DNA of 64,000 bases from Macrotis lagotis (taxonomy: Eukaryota > Chordata > Mammalia > Peramelemorphia > Peramelidae), in assembly GCF_037893015.1 (NCBI RefSeq), contig NC_133666.1, positions 159,670,490-159,734,489 of the forward strand, in the 5' to 3' direction. The notes below the pieces were generated by a model. The model saw nothing but the letters and a program-made list of their open reading frames with translations. It was not told where the DNA came from and did not search any database. The position numbers and the translations under genes were made by a program. Positions 42,949-54,112 of the stretch are shown piece by piece (position 1 is the stretch's first letter; every line of letters begins with the position of its first letter).

Positions 42949-43489
42949 TTGCAAAGAATTGGTAGTTGAGGGGATGCCCATCAATTGGGGAATGACTGAA
43001 CAAAGTTATGGTATAATAGAAACCATAACTAGTTGGATAATAGAGAATCAAGTAAAGCACTACAAGATCTGATGCTGAGCAATGTGAACAGAACCAAGAG
43101 AATGTTCTACACATTCACAACAACACTGTGAGCTGATCAACCTTGATGGATGCAGCTACTCTCAGCATGTCAAAGAACTAGACCTATTAGACCAAATATG
43201 GACAATGCAGGAATAAAAACAAAAATAATACAAACAAACAAACAAAAACCCTTCAGAATCTGGACACTACATTTACTTTTTTTTTAAAAAATTATCTTTT
43301 TTATTTCTTTCCTATCCAATGATTTTCTTTCATTTTGCTTAATCTAATTCCTCTTACCAAAAAATGACTTATCTGTAAACATGTTTAACAGAAATGTGTC
43401 ACCCTATTGTCCATCACTGAGGGAAGGGGTGGTAATTATGTAACTTAAACATAATAATAAAAAATATAATAGTAGTTCCTATCTTACAT

Positions 43490-43720
43490 GAAGAACAAAT
43501 GATATGATTTGTGTGGTGTACTCTATACAAATGGAGGCTTTTTTCATCCTGGCTCTGTTTGCTTTATTCTACATCACTTCACACTTCCTAACACTGCTGA
43601 AATAAGTGGTTTCTTCATTTCTGCAATGGCATTCCATTATATTCATATACTGTAATGTGTACAGTCATTCATTTCCTAATAGATTCTCCTTTTCATTCAA
43701 ACTCTTTGCTTCCTTTTTCC
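43490..43720 (-). mobile_element. L1 3' UTR fragment, opposite orientation
   Basis: Plus-strand reading 'tggctctgtttgctttattc', 'tacatcacttcacacttcct', 'gcaatggcattccattatat' and 'tcatatactgtaatgtgtac' resembles the reversed L1 3' region at 13720-13840. It follows directly on a plus-strand L1 3' end, so the two are tail-to-tail. Confidence 0.55.
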
Positions 43721-43894
43721 CTACCTCCCAAACCCCACTAACATACATACACAAACATACAAACACAAGCATACTGTAGAATCAGGAACTCTTTTAGATG
43801 CCATTATTCCTCCATTGTTCTAATTATCTTCCTCCTTAATATCTTTGCTTTCCTATTGATTTTGATATAGTTTTGCATGGTATTATGTTTCGGG

Positions 43895-43944
<50 letters not shown>
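43895..43944. repeat. (GT)n microsatellite
   Basis: About 25 pure GT units. Confidence 0.97.
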
Positions 43945-43946
<2 letters not shown>

Positions 43947-44014
43947 TCAGCTCTACTTTGACCAGTTTAGATAAATATGAGGTTCTTTTGAAGTTATTCT
44001 TCCCCTGACAAAAT

Positions 44015-44150
44015 TACTTGTTTTTCTGTCTCAGTTTCCTCAACTATAAAATAAGGATAATACTGGCATCTTCCTCCAAGGATTGTTGTGAGGATCAATG
44101 AGCTATCACATGTAAAATGCTTTGAAAATCTCAACAAATTAATTATTATA
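44015..44150 (+). repeat. MIR 3' fragment
   Basis: 'ctgtctcagtttcctcaact', 'ataaaataaggataatactg', 'aaggattgttgtgaggatca' and 'aatgctttgaaaatctcaac' is the 3' half of a MIR/THER element. A second, fuller copy follows directly. Confidence 0.75.
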
Positions 44151-44154
44151 TGTA

Positions 44155-44368
44155 GTACAGTGGATAGAGTACTGGATCTGGAGTCATGAAGACTTGAGGT
44201 CGGTCGTATCCTGCTTCAGACACTAGCTGTGTCATCTGGGGTAAATAATTTTATGACTATCTGCCTCAGTTTCGACAACTATAAAAATGCTTCTTATAAT
44301 GACACCTCCTTCTCTGATATTTGTGAGGAATTAATCAATGTTTATAAAACACTTTGCAAATCTTAATG
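44155..44368 (+). repeat. MIR/THER-type SINE, near full length
   Basis: 'gtacagtggatagagtactg', 'gatctggagtcatgaagact', 'tgcttcagacactagctgtg', 'tctgcctcagtttcgacaac', 'ctctgatatttgtgaggaat' and 'aaaacactttgcaaatctta'. The two MIR 3' ends (44015-44150 and this one) are in tandem. Confidence 0.78.
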
Positions 44369-44369
44369 T

Positions 44370-44370
<1 letters not shown>

Positions 44371-44444
<74 letters not shown>

Positions 44445-44494
44445 TATTCTAGTTTTTATTGCTCCTGTTCCCTTCTTATTTATATATATTCTCT

Positions 44495-44542
<48 letters not shown>
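44371..44542. repeat. (CT)n(AT)n ... (CT)n compound microsatellite
   Basis: CT tract 44371-44412, AT tract to 44441, 57 bp of ordinary sequence, then a second CT tract 44499-44542. It starts exactly at the end of the MIR element, so it probably grew from the SINE tail. Confidence 0.95.
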
Positions 44543-44544
<2 letters not shown>

Positions 44545-44545
<1 letters not shown>

Positions 44546-45754
44546 TCATGGACCTTAATTATGTGAAACAGATCTTGTCTTTGGTTCTTCAATGAAGCAA
44601 ATGGTTTATATTGTTTCTATTTTAGGCTATAATTTTTGGCATTAAAATAGTTACTCTATAGCTACTATTTATTAATATGGTAAGAAGGTTTTACTAAAAA
44701 CTTCATTAAAGATAAACAAAAAATGAATCTCTGTATCCCAAGCCTCCAAATATTAATTTTATTAAATGAGATCCAGGAAATCCAAGAATTATGAAATCAG
44801 AATCCACCAAAGCCCTTTTAACATTTAATTTCCAAGATTTTGAAAGAATTCAGAGTAATTTGGAAATAATTCTGGTGTTGTTATTACATATGTATAAAAT
44901 TCTCATTGTTGTGTAAATGTAAAAATGGTGCAGAAACATTGCTATAAAGGAAATATGTTGTAATCGCTAACTAGGGACAACAGTTATATTAGTCATATAA
45001 ATTAAATATTTGATTTCCTTCCCATATCTTTGATGATCTCACTGTGGTTCTTTCTCATTTTTACATTGCACATTTGGCCACACAAACCCCTTGCTCAGTT
45101 TCCTTTGATTGAGACATTTTTGGAGAGAATCCAAATAGTGCTTTTCTTCTCTGCTCCAGATGTTTGCAATAATGTGTAACTGGAATGAATGCCAGCAGTA
45201 AAAAAGATACTTTTTTCACAGGAAATGGTTTGAAAGTTAGACTAACCAATGGTCTCTGGGAAGAGGGTGGGAGAGTAAAAAGAATTTGTAAACAAGTTTA
45301 AAAAGACACTGCCTGGCCATTCCCACAAAAGCTGTGTGTATTGAGTGTATCAATGGAATCATTCATTAGCAGATCAAGTTCTGGAAGAGAATTTACACAA
45401 ATAGACCTAAAGAAATCACAGTAACATGTTTAAATGAAAGACATAGTATAAGTCAACTTAAATAAAATAAATTATTTTAAAAGAGAGACATGAAACTAGG
45501 CAAAGAAACAAAAGGCATAGAAGTTCATTAATTACAAAGAAGAATTCTATCCATAAAATGCTTTTAACGTCATTTAATTTGTTTTAAATTATGCATGGTT
45601 GTATTTATCAAAAGAAATAAACCATCAATTTGAATGTACTGATATTAAGTAACTTAGCAGCTTGGGATAAAAAGGGTCTCACTACCATTATTTCTAAGTT
45701 CTGACTCTGACCTCTACTTTTATGACCCTGGAAAATATATTTCCATGTTATCCA
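44545..45754. other. 1.2 kb of unclassified, apparently single-copy DNA
   Basis: I recognise no repeat here. The part 45050-45400 is somewhat GC-richer and non-repetitive. No gene structure seen; the 62-codon minus frame at 45061-45249 is unrecognised. Confidence 0.4.
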
Positions 45755-46019
45755 CATTGCGAAGAAAATAAAGACAAATAATTAAAACAAGAAAAATTAA
45801 GAAAAAAATTAAAATGTATGCTTTAATCTACTTTCAGATTTCATAAAGTCTCTCTCTAAGGAGGTAAATAGCATTTTTCAATATAGGTTCTTTGGAACTG
45901 TCTTAGCTCATTGTCTTAATTAGAGTTGCAAAATATTTGAATATTAACCAATATTAGAATATTGCTGTTATAATTTACAATGTTTTTTTCTGGTTGTTCT
46001 CACTAAATTTTTCATCAGT

Positions 46020-46158
46020 TCAAATATCTTTGATGGGGGGAACAAGACAATGCCCAAGGTCATATCAATAAATATTAATTGACTGAGGCTGGATTTGCAC
46101 TCAGATATTCCTGACTCCAGGGCCAATAATCTATTTACTGTACCATTTAACTGTCCCC
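46020..46158 (-). repeat. WSINE1-type SINE inside L1
   Basis: 'caatgcccaaggtcatatca', 'ataaatattaattgactgag', 'gctggatttgcactcagata', 'ttcctgactccagggccaat' and 'gtaccatttaactgtccc' in plus-strand reading. Strongly diverged. Confidence 0.8.
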
Positions 46159-47128
46159 TCACACATGCCATTTGAGATATTTTTGAAACCTTTCTGCTAG
46201 CCATTTTTATAGCACTTTCAAACATTAGTATTGCATATTGCATCACAATCATATGCCAGATGTTGTTCAGTCATTCCCCGATTGTTGAGATCCCTTCAAT
46301 TATCAATTCTTTGCTACTATAAAAATAGCTGCTAAATATTTTGTAAAAATAGATTTTTCTTTATCTTTGATATTTTTGAAAAACAGAGTTATTAGTGATA
46401 TTGCTGGGTCAAAATTTGCACAGAATTTTATAATTCCTTTGGAATGGTTGAACTAGTTCACAACTTCTCCAATGGTGCTCTACTGTCTCAATTTTTCCAC
46501 ATCTTAACTACCATTTATCATTTCTGTATTCTATCATTCTTTTCAGTCTTATAACTAGGAAGGGATCTTTCCAAATTAGTAGGAATTTAGAACATTTTAC
46601 ATGAAAACAGGAATAGCTTTGGTTTCTTTTCTGAAAATTTTCTGTTTATATCTTTAACCATTTATTAATTAGGGAATAGTTCTATTTTTATATAAATTTA
46701 ACTCAGTTTTCTATTTCTTAAAGAATGGAAACCATTCTTTTAGAAACCTGCTCTAATTTCTTTCTCAATTTCCTCTTTTTCTTCTAATTTTTACTACATT
46801 AGTATTCATTTTGCAAAATCTATTTAATTTCATGTAATCAGAATGATAAAATTTATTTCCCATGACCCTCTCTATTTATTTTTGGGATATAAACTCTTCC
46901 CTTATCCATGCAGCTGAAAGGTGAATTATTCTAACCTCTGCAAGCTTACCCTGTTTGTAAGGATTTTTTGTCTTAATACATAAGCAATTTTTTGTGGGCT
47001 GTGCCAGGTATATCTGAAAAATAAATGTCTTCTCATTTGTCATTCTATTATGACGGTGTATCATATAGAATTTTTCGTCGACCTTTAATACTAAATCATT
47101 TATCCATTTTTACTGTATCTTTATATAT

Positions 47129-47280
47129 ATTTTTTTAGGTTTTTGCAAGGCAAATGGGTTTAAATGGCTTGCCCAAGGTCACACAGCTAGGTAATTATTA
47201 AGTCTCTGAGACTGGATTTGAACCCAGGTAGTCCTGATTCCAAGGCCAGTGTTTTATCCACTATGCCACCTAGCCGCCCC
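47129..47280 (-). repeat. WSINE1-type SINE inside L1 (first of a tandem pair)
   Basis: 'taggtttttgcaaggcaaat', 'ggcttgcccaaggtcacaca', 'gctaggtaattattaagtct', 'ctgagactggatttgaaccc', 'aggtagtcctgattccaagg' and 'ccactatgccacctagccgc'. Little diverged. Confidence 0.93.
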
Positions 47281-47294
47281 GCTGTTTTTTTTTT

Positions 47295-47448
47295 TTTTTA
47301 TTTTTAAAAAAAATATTAACGTTTCATTTAGGGCAATTGCCCAAGGTCACACAGCCAGGCAATTATTAAATGTCAGAGGTCAAATTTGTACTCAGGTCCT
47401 CTTGACTGCAGAACTGGTACACTATCAACTGTGCTATCTAACGGCCCT
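47295..47448 (-). repeat. WSINE1-type SINE inside L1 (second of a tandem pair)
   Basis: 'gggcaattgcccaaggtcac', 'acagccaggcaattattaaa', 'tgtcagaggtcaaatttgta', 'ctcaggtcctcttgactgca' and 'aactgtgctatctaacggcc'. Same orientation as its neighbour but clearly more diverged, so it is the older of the two and not a tandem duplicate of it. The younger copy landed next to it. Confidence 0.88.
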
Positions 47449-48325
47449 AATTTTTACTGTATCTTGATTTATTGGTGTGAGATATTGGATTATGTGTAGT
47501 TTCTGCCAACCTACTTTCTAGTTTTCTCAGCAATTCTCTGTCAAACACTGAATTGTTACCCAAATAGCTTTGATCTTTTGGTTGATCAAACACTAGATGA
47601 GTATGGTCTTTTGCTACTGGCTACCTAGTTTATTCCATTGATCTATCCCTCTAATTTCTTAGCTAGTATCAAATTTACTTCTGATGATTATCATTTGGTA
47701 ATTTAATTTAACATCTGGATCGGGTTTATTCCTTCATATTTTGATAGATGTGATCTTTTGTTCTTCCAGATAAATTTTGCAAATGATATTTCTATCTCTA
47801 TAAGTATATAAGTATATTTTCTTGGTGTGGTCATTTTAATTTTATTGGTTCAACCTACCTATGGAACAATTAATATATTTATAATTGTTTAGATATGCCT
47901 TAATTTTTTATGACATGTTTTGTAATTGTGTTTATATAATACCTTGGGTGGTAACCTATCAAGTACTTTTATAATTTCTGCAAGAATTTTATATTTTCTG
48001 CATCTTCATTCATTAAGAAAATGGGTCTATAGTTTTCTTTCTGTTTTGCCTCTTCTAGTTTCTCCATATTTGCTTCATAATAGAAATTTTGTAGGACTCA
48101 TTTTAATTTATTTTACCAAATACTTCATATAGTATTGGAATTAATTGTTCCTTATATGTTTGGCAAAATTCAATGATAAATGCATAATATCTAGGGATCA
48201 TTTTTTTTAAAGATTTCATTTATGGTTTGTTGCTTTTCTTTTGTCTAAGATAGACTTAGTTAAGTATTAAATTTCTTCTCTGAGCAGTTTTTCTTTTTAT
48301 AAATATTCATCCATTTAATTTTGAT

Positions 48326-48521
48326 CAGAATTGTCCAAAATGTGGCCTGCAGGCTACATGCTGCCCTTGATGTGATTTTATGCAGCCTCCTGTGGGTTTA
48401 TTAAATTCTTTAGTAAACAAGGCAGAGCTATGGCAGAACTCTCACAAAAATGGCAAATCAAAATATATTGTCTATTGTGCAAATAAGAAAAAACCTTGAA
48501 AAGAAAGGTTGGACAGTCCTG
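48326..48521. mobile_element. hAT-like non-autonomous DNA transposon inserted in L1
   Basis: A 196 bp block starting cagaattgtccaaaatgtgg and ending aaaggttggacagtcctg. Its ends are imperfect inverted repeats: the left end CAGAATTGTCCAAA against CAGGACTGTCCAACC read from the right. Starting with CAG is typical of hAT elements. The body has 'ggcctgcaggctacatgctg' and 'gcagcctcctgtgggtttat' and no ORF. The L1 ORF2 sequence is interrupted exactly at its ends, so it is an insertion. An 8 bp target copy would be attttgat/acttagcc, now only half matching. Confidence 0.6.
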
Positions 48522-50999
48522 ACTTAGCCAGTTTTACTTGCACATAATTAGGTCAAATAATGGTGCATTCATCCTATTCAACAAGTAATATGTTGTTTTT
48601 GTTTTCTTCTGTTTGTAATAAAATTAGTCAATGGCTTTCCATTTCGATATTTTTTCCCTAAAAGCCAGTTACCAAATTTATTTATTAGCTAATCATTATT
48701 TTTTGGTTTGCATTGGGTCCAATTTATTTAATTGAGAATTTGTAATTTTTTCTATTTTTTAAATTTGGATTCCTAATCTGTTGATTTGTACCTTTGCTCT
48801 TTTCTTAATGTACGAGTTTAGAGATATAAATTTCTCCCTAAGTACTGCTTTTGTGTCTCCCAAATCATCTTATTCTCTTTCACATTAATTAAAATATTGT
48901 TTCTAGGATTTTCCTTTTATTTTTAATCTATACTTCTGTGACTCTTTATTAAAATTAATTTTTATTAGAGTGAAAATTTGCATTTATTGTTTTTAATTTT
49001 CTGCATTTGGTTGTAAGGATTTTATGTCTAAATACAAGAATTTTTGTGACTGCCATATATATCTGAGGAAAAAAAGTGAATCTTTTCAATTGCCATTCTA
49101 TTCTAAAGGTATATCATATCTAATTTTTCTAGGATTCTATTCAGCTCTCTGACTTATTTATTATTTTGTGGTTAGCTATGAACTGTGAGAGAGGAAAGCT
49201 GAAGCTCCTATCTAGCATAATATTATTGTACATTTTCTCAAGTCATTCATAGAACTTTTCCTTTAAGAATTTGGATTTTGAGTCATTGGGTCTATATATT
49301 TATTATTATTATCACTTCATTGTGTATGATTCTTTTTAGCAATATATATTTTCTTTACTTATCTCTATTAATTTGTACTCTTTTTACTTTTGTCTTGTCT
49401 GATATTATGATTACTACTCTTTATAATTTTCTCCAGTTGAAGCAGATTCTGACCCAATGCTTCATTTTTACTGTTTTTCTCACTCAATATTTGTGTAGCT
49501 ACCACATACTATTGAGAAAAAAGATCTATTTCTATTTGTCCCCACTTGATTTTTCTCCTCAAATCTATTAAATCTTACTCTGACAAAATTGTATTCACCT
49601 CTTTAACTTTCTTCTTGTTTATTTTGTGACTAGATTTATCTAATTCTGTGAGGTGGAAGAGAAGGACCCCTATTAATATAATTTTGCTATCTATGTTTTC
49701 CTATAACTCATTTTTCTTCTCCCATAATTTGATGCTACATCACTCAGTCCTTTATGTCTCTTCAAGTACTATTATTTACCCTCTTCTACCTCTGGCTTCT
49801 TCTCTCAGTATAATTCTTTTCTCATACCTTAATTATTTAATACTAGTCTTAAATTTATACACTCTAAGAATGCTCTTTTCAATCATCCTAATAGTAAAAC
49901 AGTTCTAGAGTTATAAGTATCATCACATCCTAATCAATTTATAACAATATACTCTGTCTGGAAACATTTCTTTCATTTTTATTCTAGCAGAAATATAGTT
50001 CCTAAGAGTTACAAGCATTATTTTCACATGTAGTAGTGAAAACTGTTGGGTCTTAATAACTCCATTTTTTTTCCTTTTGGTTTATGCATCTCTTGTGCCT
50101 TGTATATGATGAAGATAAAAATTTTTTTGTTCAGTTCCTGTCTTTATTAGGTAAGTATGAAAATTCCTTATTTTCTTGAATGTACAACTTTTCCCCTGAA
50201 AGAATGTGCTGACTTTTTCAGGGTAGTTGATTTTTGGTTGAAATCTAATGTCTTTTGTCCTACAAATTATCTTATTCTAACACTTCTGATCCTTTAATGT
50301 TGAAACTGATAAATTCTGCATAACCCTGACTATGTTCCTTTTTGTCTGCTTGCAATATTTTCTATATTAGAGCACTTTTTCTTTATAATTTCTTGAAAGA
50401 TATTGTCCAGTCATTTTTTATGAGGACTTTCAGGCAAAAAAATAATTCACACATTATCTCTCCTGGATCCAATCTCAAGGTAGACCATTTTCTAAGTGTT
50501 TTTTAAACTGTTATTCATCTTTTTTATTTTTTAAAAATTTTGTTTGATGGATTTGTGTTTACTCATAAAATAATATTCCCTTGTCCAATTCTATAATCAG
50601 TAGTTTATTTTTGCCAATTAGATTTTGTATATTTGTTTACATTTGACCAATTCTATTTTGACATGTTTTCTTTAGACAATTTTTGCGTTTCCTTTTCCAA
50701 TTTTTCATAATTCTCCTGCATTAGTCTCATTTCTTTTCTCAGTTTTTCTTCTCCATAACTTCTCTGTTTTTTAAAAATACTTTTTTGCGCTATTGCAAGA
50801 GAGCTTTTTTGGGTTTGAGGCCAATTCAGAATTCCCTTTTTAATTTCACATTTAGGCATTTTGTCACTGCTTTTCTCATGTGAGATGGTACTTTGATTTT
50901 CCTTTTCACATGATAACTTTCTATGGTTAGGGATCTTTATTGTTGTCTTGTTCATTTTAATATTGAAAATATATACTTTATAGAGGAAGTAGATACAAG

Positions 51000-53500
51000 T
51001 CAACTATAAAACAATTAGGATGTAAAAGAGGGATTATGCTGGGAGAAGAAAGTGAGGCATAAGAGACTAAATAACACATGTGAAGAGGCACAAAGTACAG
51101 GAAAAGAAGTGAGGTAGTGAATATGAAGTAAATTTCTGTCCACAGATTTGACTCAAAGGAGGGATAATATATATTCACAACACAGTTTAGAATTTTATCT
51201 GATCTTACAGTGAAGGGGGAAAAGGGGAAAGAAGGAAAGACAGGAGTTGTAAAAGGAAGAGGAAGAGGAAAATGAAAAAAGCGGAATTAAAAAGGGAAAG
51301 GGAAGAGAAAAAATAAGTTGAGAAAATGCAATATAGAGAGAAGAAGACAGCAGTAGAAATCAAAATATTGGTGAAAAGGAATAAATGGAAAGCAGAGAAA
51401 AAAGTACAAAGGGGGAAGATAGCATTGGCAATCATAACCATGAATGCAAATGGTTCAAACTCTCCCATAAAATGGAAATGGGTAACAGATTGGATTTAAA
51501 AACAGATTCTTACAATATGTTGTTTATAAGGAAAACATATCAAGAGGAAAGATGCAAACATGGTAAACATAAAAGACTGGAGCAGAATATATTATGTCTC
51601 AGCTAAAGGAGAAAAAGGAAACACAAGTACAGCAATCTTTATTTCAGACAAAGCAAAAGAAAAAAATAGAATAAATGAAAAGGGAATAGGAAGGAAAACA
51701 TATCTTCCTAATAGATCCCATAGGTAATGAAGTAACAGCCATTATAAACATATTTGCATCAAGTCGTATAGTATCCACATTCTGAGAAATTGCTATGGAA
51801 TCCAAACGAGGAAAAGCTAAAATGTTACAGGGAGTCATAGACAGCAAAATTATAATAGCAGGAGACTTCAATTTCCCTCCCTCAGAATTGAATAGATCTA
51901 GCCATCAAATGATCAAGAAGCAAGTTAAGAAGGTGAATAGAATTTTAAAAAATTATATATGACAAATTTCTGGGGAAAGTTGAAAGGGAATAGAAAGGAT
52001 TATACCTTCTCTGTGGTAAATGGAAGCTACACAGAAATTGATATTGTATTAGGACACAAAAAAAAACCTCACAATCAAATGTAGAAAGAATTAGTGAATG
52101 CATCATTTTCAGATCATGATGCACTAAAATAACATATAATAAAGTGTTATGGAAAGATAAGTTAAAATGATAAGAAACTAAAAAGCATAATATTAATAAA
52201 TCACTGAAATGCTCATTAATTTTATCCAAGAAAATAATACTGAAGAAACATCATCCCCAAAATTGTGGGATGCAGTCAAAGCATGTATTAGGAAAACCTT
52301 TATATTTCTAAATGCTTTCATGAGTAAATAATTTTGAGGCAATTAATGAATTAGGCATGCAACTAAAAAAGCTAGAAAAAGAACAAATTGAAAATTTCCA
52401 ATTACATATCAAATTAAAAACTCTGAAAATTAAAGGATAATTTAATAAAATCAAAAGTAAGAAATATATTGATCTAATAAATAAAACTGTGCTTGTTTTA
52501 TGAAAAAATCAATAAATAAGCAAATCTTTTATTAATCTGATTCTTTAAAAAATGAAATTAGAAAACCAAATTTCCATTATCAAAAATGAAAAAAGAATGA
52601 AATCATCACCAATAAGGAGGAAATAAGTAATTATTCAGATTTTTTTCCTAACTGTAGGCCAATAAATTTGACAATATGAGGGAAATAGATGAATATTTTC
52701 AAAAATATACATTGTTCAGTTTAAGAAGAAGAGGAGAACAATAAGTAAACAATTTTATTTCAGAAAAAAAGTAATTGAACAATCTCCAATTGATAAATGG
52801 TCAAAGGAAATGAATAGTTTTCAAATGAAGAAATTAAAGCTTTATATAATCGTATGAAAAAATGCTCCAAATCATTATTGATTAGAGAAATACAAATTAA
52901 AAAAACCATGATGTATCAGCTCAAAACTCTCAGATTGGTTAAGAAGACAAAAAGAGAAAATGATCAATGTTGGAGAAGTTGTGGGAGGATTGGGAAATTA
53001 ATACATTGTTAGTGAAGTTGTGAACTGATCCAGTCATTCTGAATAGCAATACAGAACTACATCCAAAGAATAACAATGATTATACCTTTTGAACTGGCAA
53101 TTTCTTTACTAAGCCTATATCTAGATAATAATAAAAAATGAGCAAGTTCCACATTTTCCAACATATTCATAGCAGTTCTTTTTGTAGTGGCAAAGAACTG
53201 GAAACTGAGGGGATGTCCATCAACTGAGGAATGATTGAACAAGTTATGATATATGAATGTTATGGAGTTTTATTGTTCTTTAAGAAAACATGAATAGTGG
53301 GACTGTAGAGATGCATGGAATGAATTAAAGGATCTGATGCTGAGCGAAGGGAGCAGAACCAAAAGAACATTCTACACATTGACAACATTAGAGTTGAGGA
53401 ATCTTGATGAACACAGCTCCTCTCAGCAGTTCAGAGAGCTAGGACAACCCTTTTAGTTAAACTCTGTACAATGCTATCCCATCAGATTAAGAATGTGTGT
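51000..53500 (+). mobile_element. Plus-strand L1 LINE (inter-ORF, ORF2, 3' UTR) with internal deletions
   Basis: Starts in the purine-rich inter-ORF region (51000-51400; 'gaagggggaaaaggggaaag' as at 32250-32330). Then the endonuclease part (51400-52080, 'ccataggtaatgaagtaaca', 'gcaggagacttcaatttccc'), the middle of ORF2 (52080-52720), the C-terminal part (52780-53110, 'aatgaatagttttcaaatga', 'gatcaatgttggagaagttg') and the 3' UTR (53110-53480, 'gatctgatgctgagcgaagg', 'gagcagaaccaaaagaac'). Frames are closed throughout. It meets a minus L1 head-to-head on its left and tail-to-tail on its right. Confidence 0.85.
51205..51430 (+). repeat. Polypurine tract of L1 inter-ORF region
   Basis: Almost only A and G on the plus strand for more than 200 bp. 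The minus frame at 51205-51468 is a Phe/Leu/Ser run translated from it. Confidence 0.85.
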
Positions 53501-53914
53501 TTTTTGTATGTGTTTTATTTTGTTTTGTTTTTCTTCTTCTGGATGGATATAATATGGTCAATAGCCAGGCAAAAAGAGTTGTCCTAGCTCTCTGGACTGT
53601 CTAGAGGAGCTGCTTCCATCATGGTTGTTGACCTCACATTGTTGTTGCTGATGTGTACATTGTTTTCTTGTTTCTACTCCCTTCACTCAGCATCAGATCC
53701 AGTAAGTCATTCCATGCTTCTCTAGAGTTCGACCACTTGTCGTCTATTATAGGAAAATAATATAGTATTCAGGTACTATAATTTGTTCAACCATTCTCCA
53801 ATTGATGGGAACCTCCTCAATTTCCAATTCTGTGCCACTACCAAAAGAGCTACTATGAATATTTTGTAACATGTTGGACTCCCCCCCCCCACTTTTTAAA
53901 ATAATTTCTTCTGG

Positions 53915-54112
53915 TTATAGACCTAGAATTGGAATTGCTGGGTCAAAGAGTATAAACAGTTTTATTGCTCTTTGGACAAAGTTCCATATTGCTCTCCAGA
54001 AAGGATGGATCTTTTCACAACTCCACCAGCAATGCATAGGTATGATATGATATCTCATTGTTGTTTTAATTTGAACTTCTCTAATTAATAATGATTTGGA
54101 GCATTTCTTCAC
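53915..54112 (-). pseudogene. L1 ORF2 C-terminal remnant
   Basis: Frame with LIREVQIKTTMRYHIIPMHC, then WWSCEKIHPFWRAIWNF and FDPAIPILGL. This is the same C-terminal segment as at 42640-42948. Compared with that copy it lacks the 'WRGCG' part just before, a small deletion. Confidence 0.85.

Larger units (their letters stand above)
42500..43480 (+). mobile_element. L1 LINE 3' end (ORF2 C-terminus and 3' UTR)
   Basis: 'ggatatgaacagacactttt', 'gaagaaataaaagctat', then a (TA)n tract (42564-42608), then 'gaaatgcaaattaaaactat'. The 102-residue frame at 42640-42948 is the ORF2 C-terminus: REMQIKTMEYHLSLIRLVKM, then WRGCGMIGTLMHYWWSCELI and FGPAIPILELY, matching the conserved L1 'WRGCGE.GTL.HCWW.C.L' and 'F.PAIPLLGIY' pattern. 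The 3' UTR follows, with 'aagatctgatgctgagcaat' and 'gtgaacagaaccaagagaat'. Confidence 0.9.
45755..50980 (-). mobile_element. Long minus-strand L1 LINE (3' UTR to ORF1), broken by three SINEs and a DNA element
   Basis: From low to high coordinates on the minus strand: 3' UTR (45755-46330, 'tctttggaactgtcttagct', 'caatcatatgccagatgttg', 'tcagtcattccccgattgtt'), ORF2 (46380-49600, with 'gatattgctgggtcaaaatt', 'gaatggttgaactagttcac', 'ttgatctatccctctaattt'), inter-ORF region (49600-50160), and ORF1 (50170-50980). The minus frame at 50653-51003 is its Lys/Glu-rich coiled-coil start (KLRKEMRLMQENYEKLEKETQ). The 5' UTR is missing, and a plus-strand L1 starts near 51000. Insertions at 46020-46158, 47129-47280, 47295-47448 and 48326-48521 show it is old. 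Confidence 0.85.

Noticed and set aside
47129..47448. Tandem duplication of one SINE
   Set aside because: The two copies differ too much from each other and have separate tails, so they are independent insertions side by side.
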